A stretch of DNA of 54,980 bases from NCBI GenBank assembly GCA_937899725.1, contig CALCCA010000150.1, positions 1 to 54,980 on the forward strand, written 5' to 3'. The stretch comes from an uncultured Halomicronema sp. Its GTDB lineage: Bacteria; Cyanobacteriota; Cyanobacteriia; Phormidesmidales; Phormidesmidaceae. Every line of letters begins with the position of its first letter. Position 1 is the first letter of the stretch. Under the pieces are notes generated by a model that was not told where the DNA came from, ran no database searches, and saw only the letters and a program-made list of their open reading frames with translations. Positions 10,301 through 19,712 of the stretch are shown here, piece by piece. Made by a program: the position numbers and the translations under genes.

Positions 10301-13177
10301 GGCATAGGCATAGGGTGATGAGGGTGCATTCCCATATTTCAGAGACCACTGAACCATCTTTAAAATAATCAGTGGAAATAAAGTTTGATCGGCAATATAG
10401 GCGGTAGCAGTAACACTCAGCAACAGACGCATGACTGCTAACGACTGGGTATCAGTCATCTTTGGCAAAGCGACAATTTCTTCTGGAGTAAATTGTGAGA
10501 ATTTCGCTTGAGTTTCTTGTAATTCTTGCTGAATATCTTCTAATGAAATTTCAGCCGGGAAAACCACAGTATATTTTTTGAGTGCTGCTTTGGCGACCTT
10601 TAGAGCTTCGATCAAGCGATTTTGTGCGGTGTAAGCTTGAATTTTGATGATGTTGACATTGAGTTGATCGAGGTCACTACCAGCATGCTCTAAAACAACT
10701 GCAGCATATTGTTCAAAGACTTGATTTTCACCATACAAATAGGCAGACTCTGTGGCTAGCTCGTGCAGTTGCAAAGTCAATTGATAATCAGTCTCCCAGC
10801 CATCATCTGCCAGTAATTGAATGCCAGCATCACAGTACTTTAAAGCCGCTGCATAGGATGTAGAGCCCTTAGCCTTAAGCGCCCCCTTGAGGTTGAGGTT
10901 AGCTAATGCTTGCTTTTCAATAGAGTTGGTGATTTTGCCAGCGCCGGCATTGAGTTGGCTAAGCAAATCAAAGATGTGTCCACCTAATACCTCATCGGCA
11001 AGACCTCGGCGGAGAAGCTGTCCGATTTGGTAATGGGTTGCCTGCTTTTGGTCGTCAGGAATCAGTGAATAGGCAGCTTGCTGAATGCGATCGTGTAAAA
11101 ACCGATAGGCTGGGTTGACCGCGTTCTCGCCCTCAGGTTGCTCATTACTCTGAAAGAACTTATAGACTTGGCTCGTCGGTACAATCAAGCCTTCTTGTAG
11201 GGCTTTCCACAAGGCGCCAGCAACATCAGCCGAGGCTTGTTCTGACACCACCACCAGGGTATGCAAATCGAATTGGTTACCAATACAAGCCGCGAGCTTT
11301 AAGACCTGCTGGGTCTCAGCGGGCAATCTCTGTAGCTGCACCGCCATAAACTCGACCACATCATCGGTGAGGGCAAGGGCGTTGACCTGGGCGATATCGC
11401 ATTCCCAATGGCAGCGATCGCAGTTAAACGTCATCTGTCCGTCTTCATGCAGCGCTTTGAGAAATTGAGTCGTGAAAAAAGGATTGCCCTGCGTTTTGCG
11501 ATTCACGAGTTGCGTCAGGGGTTGAGCCAGTGCCGTCGCACAATTTAACGTGTCAGCCACGAGGTGATTAATATCGTCATCCTCCAGCGGCGCGAGAGTA
11601 ATGGTATTGACAATGATCGCGGCTTTTTCTAGCGCCTGCACCGCCATCATTAGCGGGTGCACGGGCGAGACTTCATTATCTCGATAGGCGCCCAGAATCA
11701 GCAGATAGCCATTGTCATTCATTAACAGCTGCATGAGCTGCAGAGAGGCGGCATCGGCCCACTGCAAGTCATCTAAAAACAGCACTAACGGGTGCTCTTG
11801 GGTCGTAAAAACCTCGATGAATTGTTGAAATAGAGAATTAAATCGATGCTGAGCAGCACTGCCGGCAAGTTCGGGAGCAGGCGGTTGTGGGCCAATAATC
11901 TGCTCGAGGGTGGGCATCACCTCAATCAAAACCTGCCCATTCTCACCCACCACTGCCAGAATTCTGGTTTTCCAGCGTTGCAGCTGCTCATCTGACTCTG
12001 AGAGCAGTTGCTCCATTAAATCTTGCAGGGCTGGCACAAAAGCCGAGAGCGGAATGTTGCGATTGAACTGGTCAAATTTGCCTTTAATGAAGTAGCCGCG
12101 CTGCCGCACAATCGGCTTATGCACTTCATTCACCACAGCGGTTTTACCAATCCCCGAAAAGCCCGCCACCAGCATGAGTTCGGCAGCGCCATCGGCCACC
12201 CGATCAAAAGCCTCTAATAGCGTCTTGACTTCGGCCTCACGACCATAAAGTTTTTCCGGAATCAGGAAGCGATCGCTGAGATCTCGCTGGCCCAACTCAA
12301 ACGCCGCGATCGTCCCCGTGGTTTGCCATTGGGTGAGACAGTGCTGCACATCATGTTGGAGTCCAAGAGCACTTTGATAGCGATCTTCGGCATTTTTAGC
12401 CATGAGCTTAGCGACGATCGCGGCGACTGGAGCGGGCACCTCAGGCCGCACTTGATCAACCGGCAGCGGTTGCTTGGCCAGATGGCCATGGAGCAACTCC
12501 AAGGGATCGTCAGAGATAAACGGCAAGGTACCGGTGAGCAGCTGATAGAGCGTAACACCAAGAGCGTAGAAATCAGCTCGATAATCAATGCCACGATTCA
12601 TCCGCCCGGTTTGTTCGGGAGCTAGATAGGCCAGCGTGCCTTCTAAAATGTTGGGGTTTTGGATCGCCTGAGTTTCCTTCGGTAACGAGGAGGCAATGCT
12701 GAAATCAATGAGTTTGATCTGCTGTGACTCGGGACGAATCAGAATGTTGGCTGGTTTGATGTCTTTATGCACCACCCGATGCTGACCTAAATCATGAAGA
12801 ATAGCGGCCATCTGGAGGGTGATCTCCAGAACTTCTGTCAGGGTTAGGGAGTGCTGTTGGCAATATTTAGCTAAAGAAAGCGCCTGCCAATCTTCCATCA
12901 CCAGGGCATAGCCATTCTCTAGCGATGCCAAGCTCAAGGGCTGAATAATTCCCGGAATAGGCAGGTCTTTAGCGATGGTGTATTGATTGCGGAACTGCAC
13001 CAACTCACCAAAACTGGGATGCTCATGCTGCAGCACTTTAATGACTACCGACCGCTGATCAGCATTCTGCACTGCTCGATAGACTGCCGTTCGAGAACCG
13101 ACATAAAGTTGCTCGACCAGGGTATAGCCAGAAATCGTCGGGAATGCAGTCTGGGGAAGGCTAGCAGTCAGTTTCAT
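7364..13177 (-). CDS. Giant hybrid Ser/Thr kinase, AAA-ATPase, GAF-PAS sensor histidine kinase
   Basis: This is a cytoplasmic multi-domain signalling protein of 1,937 residues from the ATG chosen here; a TTG at 13273 would add 32 residues without a domain. About 15-285 is a Ser/Thr kinase (VVIKVL lysine, HKDIKPANIL catalytic loop near 136 with HKD in place of HRD, DFS instead of DFG, APEQ). About 310-570 is an AAA ATPase with Walker A GFSGIGKT near 340 and Walker B LVLFLDD. A long alpha-helical TPR-like region fills about 620-1330. GAF follows at about 1365-1530 and PAS at about 1540-1660. The histidine kinase has its phospho-acceptor in VAHEINNP near 1684, N box NILANAID, G1 ISDNGKGM and G2 GTGLGLAIS. 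No receiver domain is present, so the response regulator is elsewhere. The architecture is a known cyanobacterial class related to Anabaena Hstk proteins. It ends 173 bp from the convergent GGDEF-EAL gene. Confidence 0.93.
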   Translation of the reverse strand: MKLTASLPQTAFPTISGYTLVEQLYVGSRTAVYRAVQNADQRSVVIKVLQHEHPSFGELVQFRNQYTIAKDLPIPGIIQPLSLASLENGYALVMEDWQALSLAKYCQQHSLTLTEVLEITLQMAAILHDLGQHRVVHKDIKPANILIRPESQQIKLIDFSIASSLPKETQAIQNPNILEGTLAYLAPEQTGRMNRGIDYRADFYALGVTLYQLLTGTLPFISDDPLELLHGHLAKQPLPVDQVRPEVPAPVAAIVAKLMAKNAEDRYQSALGLQHDVQHCLTQWQTTGTIAAFELGQRDLSDRFLIPEKLYGREAEVKTLLEAFDRVADGAAELMLVAGFSGIGKTAVVNEVHKPIVRQRGYFIKGKFDQFNRNIPLSAFVPALQDLMEQLLSESDEQLQRWKTRILAVVGENGQVLIEVMPTLEQIIGPQPPAPELAGSAAQHRFNSLFQQFIEVFTTQEHPLVLFLDDLQWADAASLQLMQLLMNDNGYLLILGAYRDNEVSPVHPLMMAVQALEKAAIIVNTITLAPLEDDDINHLVADTLNCATALAQPLTQLVNRKTQGNPFFTTQFLKALHEDGQMTFNCDRCHWECDIAQVNALALTDDVVEFMAVQLQRLPAETQQVLKLAACIGNQFDLHTLVVVSEQASADVAGALWKALQEGLIVPTSQVYKFFQSNEQPEGENAVNPAYRFLHDRIQQAAYSLIPDDQKQATHYQIGQLLRRGLADEVLGGHIFDLLSQLNAGAGKITNSIEKQALANLNLKGALKAKGSTSYAAALKYCDAGIQLLADDGWETDYQLTLQLHELATESAYLYGENQVFEQYAAVVLEHAGSDLDQLNVNIIKIQAYTAQNRLIEALKVAKAALKKYTVVFPAEISLEDIQQELQETQAKFSQFTPEEIVALPKMTDTQSLAVMRLLLSVTATAYIADQTLFPLIILKMVQWSLKYGNAPSSPYAYACYGILLVNLAKEIETVSQVGELALTLLNESSEPEIEARTKLVVGSHLYHWNFHFQESIPLIQESYHAALAIGDLEYAGYSAQVICLGSYFTGQSLMQLEPHVQAYCHVLAQLNQVTALRYCQLYWQVILNLRHPNDAPSLLVGEAFDEQAVVPQLATANDWAGLYHFYCNKLILNYLFGNISHALAAAEQARPCEASLAGMFIVPTFYFYESLAILSSHEDLRPQQPPTHSQRISHNRAALKSWAQSSPGNHQHRFDLVEAEYHRVVGRKADALELYDRAIAGARANDYLQEEALANELAARFYLAWGKDKIAQDYLTHAYYGYAQWGATAKVKALEQRYPNLLAPMVHPQQPSVSTTETVFAADAFDSALATDTQSSTSGSTSISAALDLTTVLRASQVLSSEIQLDKLLATLLRIVLETAGADKGALLMPREQQWFVEAVATIEQSTQVQSVALSQSVAVPHALINTVKHGLEPVVIMDAAAHSALASDAYVTQHQPKSLLCIPILQQGKLIAILYLENQLTVGAFTRDRVELLNVLCTQASISLENARLYTQAQEDQRRLANLMSNLPGMAYLAGNDEHWTMYFASEGCFELTGYTSDELINNRVTDFGSMIHADDIAATGLEVETAIAAQRPYRVVYRIRTKQGQEKWLWEQGQAILDDSGNPTLLEGLIIDISDRKAAEAAVVQKSQALSETLSQLQSTQLQMVQGEKMATLGNLVAGVAHEINNPIGFLNGSIRNAEDYIQDLFEHLQTYQALQPPNDAVQASAAEVDLEFLLDDLPKLLNSMQGATERIKSISTGLRTFSRADTEYKVRANLHEGLDSTLLILKYRLKANELRPEIQVTCNYGELPAINCFPGQLNQVFMNILANAIDIFDEMAQSTNFADLEGNPQKIVIQSQLTEQNAIEIRISDNGKGMTEAVKDRIFDHLFTTKGVGQGTGLGLAISRQIVAEKHKGTLTVKSALDQGTEFCIRLPL

Positions 13178-13273
13178 AGGGTTAGCTTGGCAAGAGGCCC
13201 CAATAGAGAAGAATAAGCGTGTTTTTAATATTCCCGACCGATTTGAGCGATGCGCATTTAGCCGCGCTAGCAA

Positions 13274-13904
13274 ACTATTTACCGCATTAACACTGAAGGC
13301 GACAGCCAGATTGAGGCATTAAAAGTCACGTCAGGGGTTTGATCGGCGAGTCAGTTGGGCAGGTCTGCTGCCGGTTATCCGTAGCGCGATGATTGGATTC
13401 CGTCCGAAAGCTGGAAATCATCTGCGGGGCATCGACCCACCTCACGCGAAATTTGTTTTCATAGCCCCCATGCATCACCAGCCACAGTGCGGCTATAAAG
13501 CCGGCAGCAGCGACTGAGGCATGATGCGTTTACAATTCGCCATCAAGTGAACGGCAGTGTCGTCGAGCCATCTAGGGGCGATCGTTCTCGGGGAGTAACC
13601 CACCATGTCGCTAACGCTGTAAACGGTAGTGGACGACACGGGCAACTTATACCGGGGTGAGATTGGTACCGCCACGCGTGATGTAGTGATGAGACTTCTC
13701 ACTGGCAGTGAGCCCATCGCTTGAGGCCACCAGCCGATTTAAGCCGTCTCGGTTAACAGTTGAGGCTTTTACTAGATAATCTGGTAAGACACGTCAACAC
13801 CAAAGCAGCGTGATCAGGTCGAGCCATGATCGAGACATCATCACGATCGCGCCGATGGGCGCAACTGAGCGAACCGGCCACTCGACTGTAATTCGCCATC
13901 TCCC
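13274..13904. other. Intergenic region with no recognised feature
   Basis: Only short open frames of random character are present. No transposase signature, RNA gene or obvious terminator was found. It should contain the divergent promoters of the large kinase and the TPR gene. Confidence 0.5.
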
Positions 13905-15065
13905 ATGAGTGCTTTTGCTATTTTTACGCCGTTCAACTTTGTAACGACTAAACCCATGAGTGCTGACGATTTTCTGCCAGAGGGTAACTCACAATCAACC
14001 ACCGCTTTGCAGAAAATGCTCGCGCAATGCGAGATTTGGGTCAACCAGGGGCAAGGCACCGCTGCCGTTTGGCAACAGCAGAGCTACTGCTTGGCACGGC
14101 TCAAACGATATAACGAAGCGATTGCCAGTTATCAGAAAGCGCTGCATCTCGAACCTGATGATCCCAAAGTTTGGTGCAACTTTGGCAGTACCTTAGCGGC
14201 AGCAGGCTATCGACGTGAGGCTGTGCATGCCTACGATCGAGCGCTCGATTTAGCCCCTACTTATACCAATGTCTGGCGACGGCGAGCCAAGGTTTTGTAT
14301 CACTGTCAGGAGTTTGGTCAAGCGATCGAAAGTTATGATCATGCGCTGGCCTTAGCCCCCACTGAAGCTCGCCTGTGGTACGGCAAGGGGCTGGCCACTT
14401 ATCAATTAGGTCATCCTGAGCAGGCGATCGAGCACTTTAAACGAGCGATCGCCTATGCGCCAGACGAGCTAGACGCCTATCTGTCTTTAGCCTATGTGCT
14501 CATCGATCGCGGCCAGAAAAGCCAAGCCTTAGCCTATTTACAACCCTGGATCACCCACGGTCATAAAGATGTGCGCCTATTAAATTGCTATGCCTATTTG
14601 CTACAGCAACGAGGCCAGAGCGACAGCGCTCTCAAATATCTTGAACAAGCAAGTCAGGCCGGGCCAGAGACGGCAGAAGTCTGGTTTCATAAAGGGCTGA
14701 TTATGACGCGCTTGGGCCGATATACAGAAGCCCATGATGCCTTTAGAGTCTCGCTGAGTCTGCAAGCCGATCATGCCGATAGTTGGCTCGCCCTAGGCAT
14801 GATATTGCGTAAACTGGCCGCGCCAGAGGAAGCGATCGCGGCCTTTGACAAGGCCCTAGCCCTGTCCCCCAGTCACCCGTTGGCCTTTTTTCATCAAGCC
14901 GCCTGCTACGCCATTTTGGGCAGAAATGATTGGGCCTTAGAACATCTCCGCCGCGCCCTTTCCTTAGATGCGGCCACCTACGGGCCTAAAGCTCAAAGAG
15001 ATCCGATTCTGAGGCCGCTGCAACTGCAGCCAGCGAATCGTGAACAGCTGCTGCCATCAGACTAG
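13905..15065 (+). CDS. Tetratricopeptide repeat protein
   Basis: This 386-residue protein is built almost wholly of 34-residue TPR units. Recurrent patterns such as YNEAIASYQKALHLEPDDPKVW, repeated with variation at about 70-370, give nine or so repeats. TPR arrays bind partner proteins; no catalytic domain, signal peptide or membrane helix is visible, so it is likely a cytoplasmic adaptor. The start is ambiguous. Two ATGs, at 13905 and 13956, each sit in the same 12-base context CCCATGAGTGCT, and neither has a good ribosome-binding site. The second would remove a 17-residue hydrophobic leader that is unlike the rest. A glycosyltransferase gene lies convergently downstream, so a role in exopolysaccharide assembly is possible but unproven. 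Confidence 0.85.
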   Translation: MSAFAIFTPFNFVTTKPMSADDFLPEGNSQSTTALQKMLAQCEIWVNQGQGTAAVWQQQSYCLARLKRYNEAIASYQKALHLEPDDPKVWCNFGSTLAAAGYRREAVHAYDRALDLAPTYTNVWRRRAKVLYHCQEFGQAIESYDHALALAPTEARLWYGKGLATYQLGHPEQAIEHFKRAIAYAPDELDAYLSLAYVLIDRGQKSQALAYLQPWITHGHKDVRLLNCYAYLLQQRGQSDSALKYLEQASQAGPETAEVWFHKGLIMTRLGRYTEAHDAFRVSLSLQADHADSWLALGMILRKLAAPEEAIAAFDKALALSPSHPLAFFHQAACYAILGRNDWALEHLRRALSLDAATYGPKAQRDPILRPLQLQPANREQLLPSD

Positions 15066-15183
15066 TGCTCCACAGCGGAAGTAAGACAACCCTCCCGGTT
15101 TCTCTGGCCCCCTTGCCCCCATAGATAGCTCCCTAAGCATCGGCAAGTGGTTGGGGAAATCACGCCGCAGTCTACTAGGGACA

Positions 15184-16086
15184 TCAAGACGCCGAGAGGG
15201 TGTGATTGCCCACGCGTAATCGAGCCAGGCGATCGTAGAACTTGATGTAGCGCAACGAGATTGAGATGCCCAGCAACTGCAGCTTTTGCGGCCCCGTAAT
15301 GCCCTGACTCGACAAAATATAGGGCGCTGATCGAAACGGCAACAGCAGGTCAGCCGCCAAGCCGCCAAAAAATCGAGTTTTAGCAAATAGCTGCTTCTGC
15401 ATCAAAATATAGTGACCGTCAACCACGCGTTTAGTCTTCTTGCGCAAGGCCGCAAACGAAGACCGCGCTGGATGATCAATGCGCGCCGTCTCGGCATACA
15501 CCAAGGTAAAACCGGCAGCGTGAACCCGTTTACCCCACTCAACATCACCGCCCGATTTCATTTCAGCCGCAAACCGCCCCACCTGGTCAAACACATGCCG
15601 ATAGGTAAAGACGTTGGCAGTGGCACCATAGTGGTCATTTTCTAGATACTGCTTTTGCGGAAAGGCGAACAGCTTATCGTATAGCTCACAGACCGTCGGG
15701 GCGGCCGGATCTTGCACAAAGACACGAATGCTCCCGGCCACCAAACCACAATTTTCCACCTTGAGCAGACTCTGAATGCCTTGCTCAAGCCAGTCTTCAG
15801 CCGGAATGCAATCGGCATCTGTAAAGGCCAAAACCTGGGCTTTGGCCACCGCCAGACCTTGGTTACGAGCCGCATAGGAACCGGGTTGTGCTTCTACACA
15901 CAAGCGCACATGCGTAAATTGCTCAACCAGAGGCTGTAAATCGTCCTCAACGCAGTTATTGACAACCACCACCTCATAACGGTCTGTCGGATAGCTTTGC
16001 CGCTCTAGCGCGGCCAGGCACAACGCCAGACAGTCAGCGTCGCGAAAGGTCGGGATAATAATCGAAACTTCTGGAAAATCCATCAC
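15184..16086 (-). CDS. Family 2 glycosyltransferase
   Basis: This 300-residue protein has the GT-A fold start VSIIIPTFRDADCLALCL, the nucleotide-binding VVVVNNCVED, and the metal-binding FTDADCIP (DxD equivalent). The acceptor-side features GGDVEWGKRVHAAGF and the later RSSFAALRKK follow the family-2 layout (ED-like EW). No multi-span membrane region is present; the C-terminus has a weakly hydrophobic segment about 240-275. It likely transfers a sugar from a nucleotide donor onto a lipid-linked or polysaccharide acceptor at the cytoplasmic membrane face. GTG at 16086 and ATG at 16083 are adjacent start options. The substrate cannot be told from sequence. Confidence 0.9.
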   Translation of the reverse strand: MMDFPEVSIIIPTFRDADCLALCLAALERQSYPTDRYEVVVVNNCVEDDLQPLVEQFTHVRLCVEAQPGSYAARNQGLAVAKAQVLAFTDADCIPAEDWLEQGIQSLLKVENCGLVAGSIRVFVQDPAAPTVCELYDKLFAFPQKQYLENDHYGATANVFTYRHVFDQVGRFAAEMKSGGDVEWGKRVHAAGFTLVYAETARIDHPARSSFAALRKKTKRVVDGHYILMQKQLFAKTRFFGGLAADLLLPFRSAPYILSSQGITGPQKLQLLGISISLRYIKFYDRLARLRVGNHTLSAS

Positions 16087-17093
16087 TTGATAAACCCACC
16101 CCCAAAGTGTCGGTGTTGCTTGTGCCCGTCAAACTAACCAGCGGCCTGGCCAGAGTTTACTGGAGAGCCCACGAGCCGATCGCGAACCACACAGTGAGAT
16201 CGCTGCCACCACACAGCAGCGTCTATAGTCTCAACCGCTCGAAAACTCCTGTAAAGCGACTCTCAGTAGATTTACTAAAGATTTACAGAATACTGCTCAC
16301 AAGGCGCTGGGTCAGGTTGCCCACGAGAGGATGAATGGGTTGGAAACAGTAAAAACTCCGTGGAGCTGCTCTTGCTTGATCCCATCAATCTTCAAAATCA
16401 GGTGAGCAAACCATGATGTCCCTTGGCCAACAGTCAAAAAGCCGATGAATCGATGTCCTCAACAGGCAAAAAGCATCATGCGGCTTCAGAGAAATGCCAT
16501 TGCGGCTATCGTCCCTAGTCTTTCTACATCTGAGGTAGACCATGACTTGCAACAATTTATCGCCGCTATGGTGGTGTCTTTGAGCCGTTTGACTAACCAT
16601 TGCACCATGCCAGTAATCTAGTTATCACGAGTATTCATAGACATCTCAAACAGTAGAGATAGAAAAAGAGAGCGATGACGCCTTCAAGCGAGCGTAGCCG
16701 CCGCTCAGACACCTTTCCTAAACTCGTTCACAGGCTGGCTTTGCGGCCTTTGTTTTCCTAGTTGTGCTGGCACAAAAACGCTCACCCTGGCAGATGTTGG
16801 CGACTAGAGAATTGGCAACCTCCCACCAAAGACCGATAATGTGCCATTGAACGCAGGATTAGAGTGTTAGCCTAAACTTGCTCAGCTGATACGGGAACAA
16901 TTTTGATGACTGCAAAGTCATAGCTTTACCATCAGATATCAACCCGGCATAATAAAAAGACCAATTCATCTCAAAAGACCTCCACAGCGTTAGCCTAGGC
17001 TAGGAGCAGGCTGAAATTTTGCCCACTACTCACCCCACCAAAAACTACAGGCATTTGTATCTCGTCGTTATTTGATTAGGGGATTTAGAATTT
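16087..17093. other. 1-kb gap between two glycosyltransferase genes
   Basis: Nothing convincing is seen. Open frames here are short, rich in Arg, His and Cys and lack codon bias, as expected of shadow frames. No transposase motif could be read. A decayed gene is possible but I could not identify one. The stretch should hold the divergent promoters for both glycosyltransferases. Confidence 0.5.
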
Positions 17094-18086
17094 GTGACTG
17101 CCGTTTCTGTTATTATTCCGGTCTTCAATGGTGCATCCACGATTGCCGAAACCGTAGAATCTGTAGTGAGTCAAACGTTTCAAGACATTGAGATCATTGT
17201 CATCAATGATGGTTCAACGGACGAAACGTTGACGGTACTATCTCAGTTTGCGGATCCTCGTATCAGGGTTTTTTCATATGCGAACGCTGGCAGTTCCCAG
17301 GCTCGCAACCACGGCATCAAAAAAGCAGTAGGTGAATTTATCACCTTTATTGACGCCGACGATCTCTGGTCGACTGACAAGGTAGAGCTGCAGCTCAGAG
17401 CGCTGGAGAGCGATCCAGATGCAGGGGTGGCCTACAGTTGGACTACTTTTATGGATGAAGCGGGCTGTGTGCTGTATCACCAGACCCCGGCCTATGATGA
17501 GGGCGACATTTATCCCGCCCTGTTAGTCAAGAACTTCATGTGTAGCGGCTCTAATATTTTGGCGCGACGCTCAGTCATTAAAGCAGCTGGCGAGTTTGAC
17601 ACCCATCTCAGCTCAGTCGTGGACTGGGAATATTACTTGAGATTGGCCGCCCATTGCCAATTTGCCTTAGTCAAAAAGCACCAGGTTTTTTACCGCAAGT
17701 CTTCGACATCGATCTCGGGGAATTTACCTCAGGTAGAATCCAACAGTGTTGAAGTGATTAATCGCGCCTTTCAGCAAGCACCTCAACACCTGCAGTCGTT
17801 GAAGCGCCAAAGCTTAAGCGAACTCTATTTCTATCTGGCTAGACAGTACGTTAGATACGATCATGGCCGCGAAAACGTCGTCACGGCACTCCAAAAAATG
17901 CGTCAAGCAGTCCGCGAGAATCCTCAGCTGCTGTTGCAGCGGCAGGTGCAAAAGCTATTCGCCAAATTGTTGCTGCTGAGGGTGCTCCCCCAGAACAAAA
18001 CAGATCTTTTGCCGGACGCCGAGCAGCATCAGCCGACTGCGGCCACACCGCAAAAGCCCGCTTCACCCTCTACTAAGGCAATCTAA
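17094..18086 (+). CDS. Family 2 glycosyltransferase
   Basis: This 330-residue protein begins VSVIIPVFNGASTIAETVES, followed by IIVINDGSTDETL and FIDADDLW, the classic GT2 (GT-A) donor and metal motifs. VVDWEYYLRLAAHC supplies the ED-type catalytic-base region. The C-terminal 100 residues are helical and end in a Pro/Thr/Ala-rich tail without a membrane helix. The start is GTG directly before the first beta strand, so the N-terminus is short but complete. It differs from the glycosyltransferase at 15184-16086, to which it is only distantly similar, so the two are not a recent duplication. It likely adds a sugar during extracellular polysaccharide or glycolipid synthesis. It converges on purF. 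Confidence 0.9.
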   Translation: MTAVSVIIPVFNGASTIAETVESVVSQTFQDIEIIVINDGSTDETLTVLSQFADPRIRVFSYANAGSSQARNHGIKKAVGEFITFIDADDLWSTDKVELQLRALESDPDAGVAYSWTTFMDEAGCVLYHQTPAYDEGDIYPALLVKNFMCSGSNILARRSVIKAAGEFDTHLSSVVDWEYYLRLAAHCQFALVKKHQVFYRKSSTSISGNLPQVESNSVEVINRAFQQAPQHLQSLKRQSLSELYFYLARQYVRYDHGRENVVTALQKMRQAVRENPQLLLQRQVQKLFAKLLLLRVLPQNKTDLLPDAEQHQPTAATPQKPASPSTKAI

Positions 18087-18188
18087 CGACTGTCATTAAG
18101 GTCTAGCCATGCTGCCAGTCGTGCCCGGTGCGATCGCCCTGAATCGACCCGGCGATCGACCAACAGCTTGCTTCAGGGGTCCCCAAGC

Positions 18189-19712
18189 CTAGACAGGGGC
18201 GGCAGGAGTGGGCGGTGATGATTTTTCAAACTTGAGTTTGGAACGCTTGTAAGGATTCGGAATATCGACCGGATAATCCCCGGTAAAACAGGCTGAACAG
18301 AAACTTTCAGGTGCTTGATGAGTTGCCTTTAGCATGCCTTCCCAGCTGAGATAAGCGAGGGAATCAACACCAATTTTCGCTGAGATTTCATCTACCGATA
18401 GGTTCGCGGCAATTAACTGATCCTGATCGTCGGTATCAATGCCAAAGAAGCAAGGATGAGTCACCGGAGGTGAAGAAATCCGCATGTGTACCTCTGTGGC
18501 TCCCGCTTCGCGCAAGGCTCTCACAATTTTGTAGCTGGTGGTGCCCCGAACAATGGAATCATCCACAATCAAGATGCGTTTACCGTTAAGCACATCGCGT
18601 AGCGGATTCAGCTTCATGCGGATGCCCACTTCTCGCATCGACTGCGTAGGCTGAATGAACGTGCGGCCCACATAGCGGTTTTTGATCAGGCCCTCAGCGT
18701 AGGGAATATGGGATTCTTGCGAAAAGCCAATCGCGGCGGGCACGCCGGAATCGGGCACCGCCATGATTAAATCCACATCAGCCGGCGATTCTTTGGCGAG
18801 TTCTTTGCCCAGACGCATGCGATAGCTGTAGAGGGTTTCTTCGTTAACGACACTGTCAGGCCGTGAGAAGTAGATCATCTCAAATACGCAGAGCTTGCGA
18901 TCGGCTTGGTTATCCCACTGTACGGAGGTGAGCCCCGCGTCGGTAATCCAAACCAGTTCGCCGGGCTTAATGTCTCTGACATAGTGCGCGCCGATGATAT
19001 CCAGACCGCAAGTTTCTGAAGACAGCACATAGTTGGCAGGGCCATCTGGCTGCTCAGGATTGTCCCCCAGAATGCCGAGGACTAAAGGTCGAATGCCATG
19101 GGGATCACGAGCCCCAATGATGCCAGCGGGGGTGCCAATCACCAGACTAAATGCACCTCGACACCGCTTAAAAGCAGAGATCGCACCATTGATCCACCCT
19201 TGCCCCTCATCAACCGCTTCGGCCATCGCGCAAGCAATCATTTCGGTGTCGGCAGTGCCCAAAAAGTCGTGGCCACTTTCGTGCAGCTCAGCTTTCAGTT
19301 CAACAGCATTCACCACGTTGCCATTGTGAGCCAAAGCAATTTTGCCCAGCTGCGTAGGCACAATCGAGGGCTGAGCGTTTGCTAAGTGACTGGAGCCCGT
19401 GGTGGAATAGCGGGTATGGCCAACCGCTGATTGCCCTGGCAGCGTTTCTAAAATCGACTCGTCAAACACCTGGGAAACTAAACCCATATGCTTGTGGGCG
19501 TGCATTTCCCCCTGATCAAACGTCGTAATCCCGGCGGATTCTTGACCCCGATGCTGCAAAGCAAACAGGCCAAAGTAGGCCAAAGTAGCCACGTCTTCAT
19601 CGGGAGCATACACCCCGAATACGCCACAGGCTTCTTCGGGTTTATCAGGGCGAGTAGCCTCAGCAGTGAACGGCGGCTGGTTCTCCGCTGGAGAGGGCGA
19701 TCGCAAAGTCAT
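18189..19712 (-). CDS. purF: Amidophosphoribosyltransferase
   Basis: PurF makes 5-phosphoribosylamine from PRPP and glutamine, the first step of purine synthesis. The 507-residue protein carries an N-terminal propeptide ending EEA before the nucleophile Cys29 (CGVFGVYAPDED), which must be freed by self-processing. The glutaminase motifs LFALQHRGQESAG and GHTRYST follow. The PRPP-binding loop ILIVDDSIVRGTTS lies in the C-terminal half. Four cysteines, in SSETCGL, THPCFFG and the pair FCSACF, match the [4Fe-4S] ligands of the Bacillus-type enzyme, so an oxygen-sensitive cluster is predicted. It lies 929 bp downstream of purQ on the same strand, too far to assume one operon. Confidence 0.97.
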   Translation of the reverse strand: MTLRSPSPAENQPPFTAEATRPDKPEEACGVFGVYAPDEDVATLAYFGLFALQHRGQESAGITTFDQGEMHAHKHMGLVSQVFDESILETLPGQSAVGHTRYSTTGSSHLANAQPSIVPTQLGKIALAHNGNVVNAVELKAELHESGHDFLGTADTEMIACAMAEAVDEGQGWINGAISAFKRCRGAFSLVIGTPAGIIGARDPHGIRPLVLGILGDNPEQPDGPANYVLSSETCGLDIIGAHYVRDIKPGELVWITDAGLTSVQWDNQADRKLCVFEMIYFSRPDSVVNEETLYSYRMRLGKELAKESPADVDLIMAVPDSGVPAAIGFSQESHIPYAEGLIKNRYVGRTFIQPTQSMREVGIRMKLNPLRDVLNGKRILIVDDSIVRGTTSYKIVRALREAGATEVHMRISSPPVTHPCFFGIDTDDQDQLIAANLSVDEISAKIGVDSLAYLSWEGMLKATHQAPESFCSACFTGDYPVDIPNPYKRSKLKFEKSSPPTPAAPV

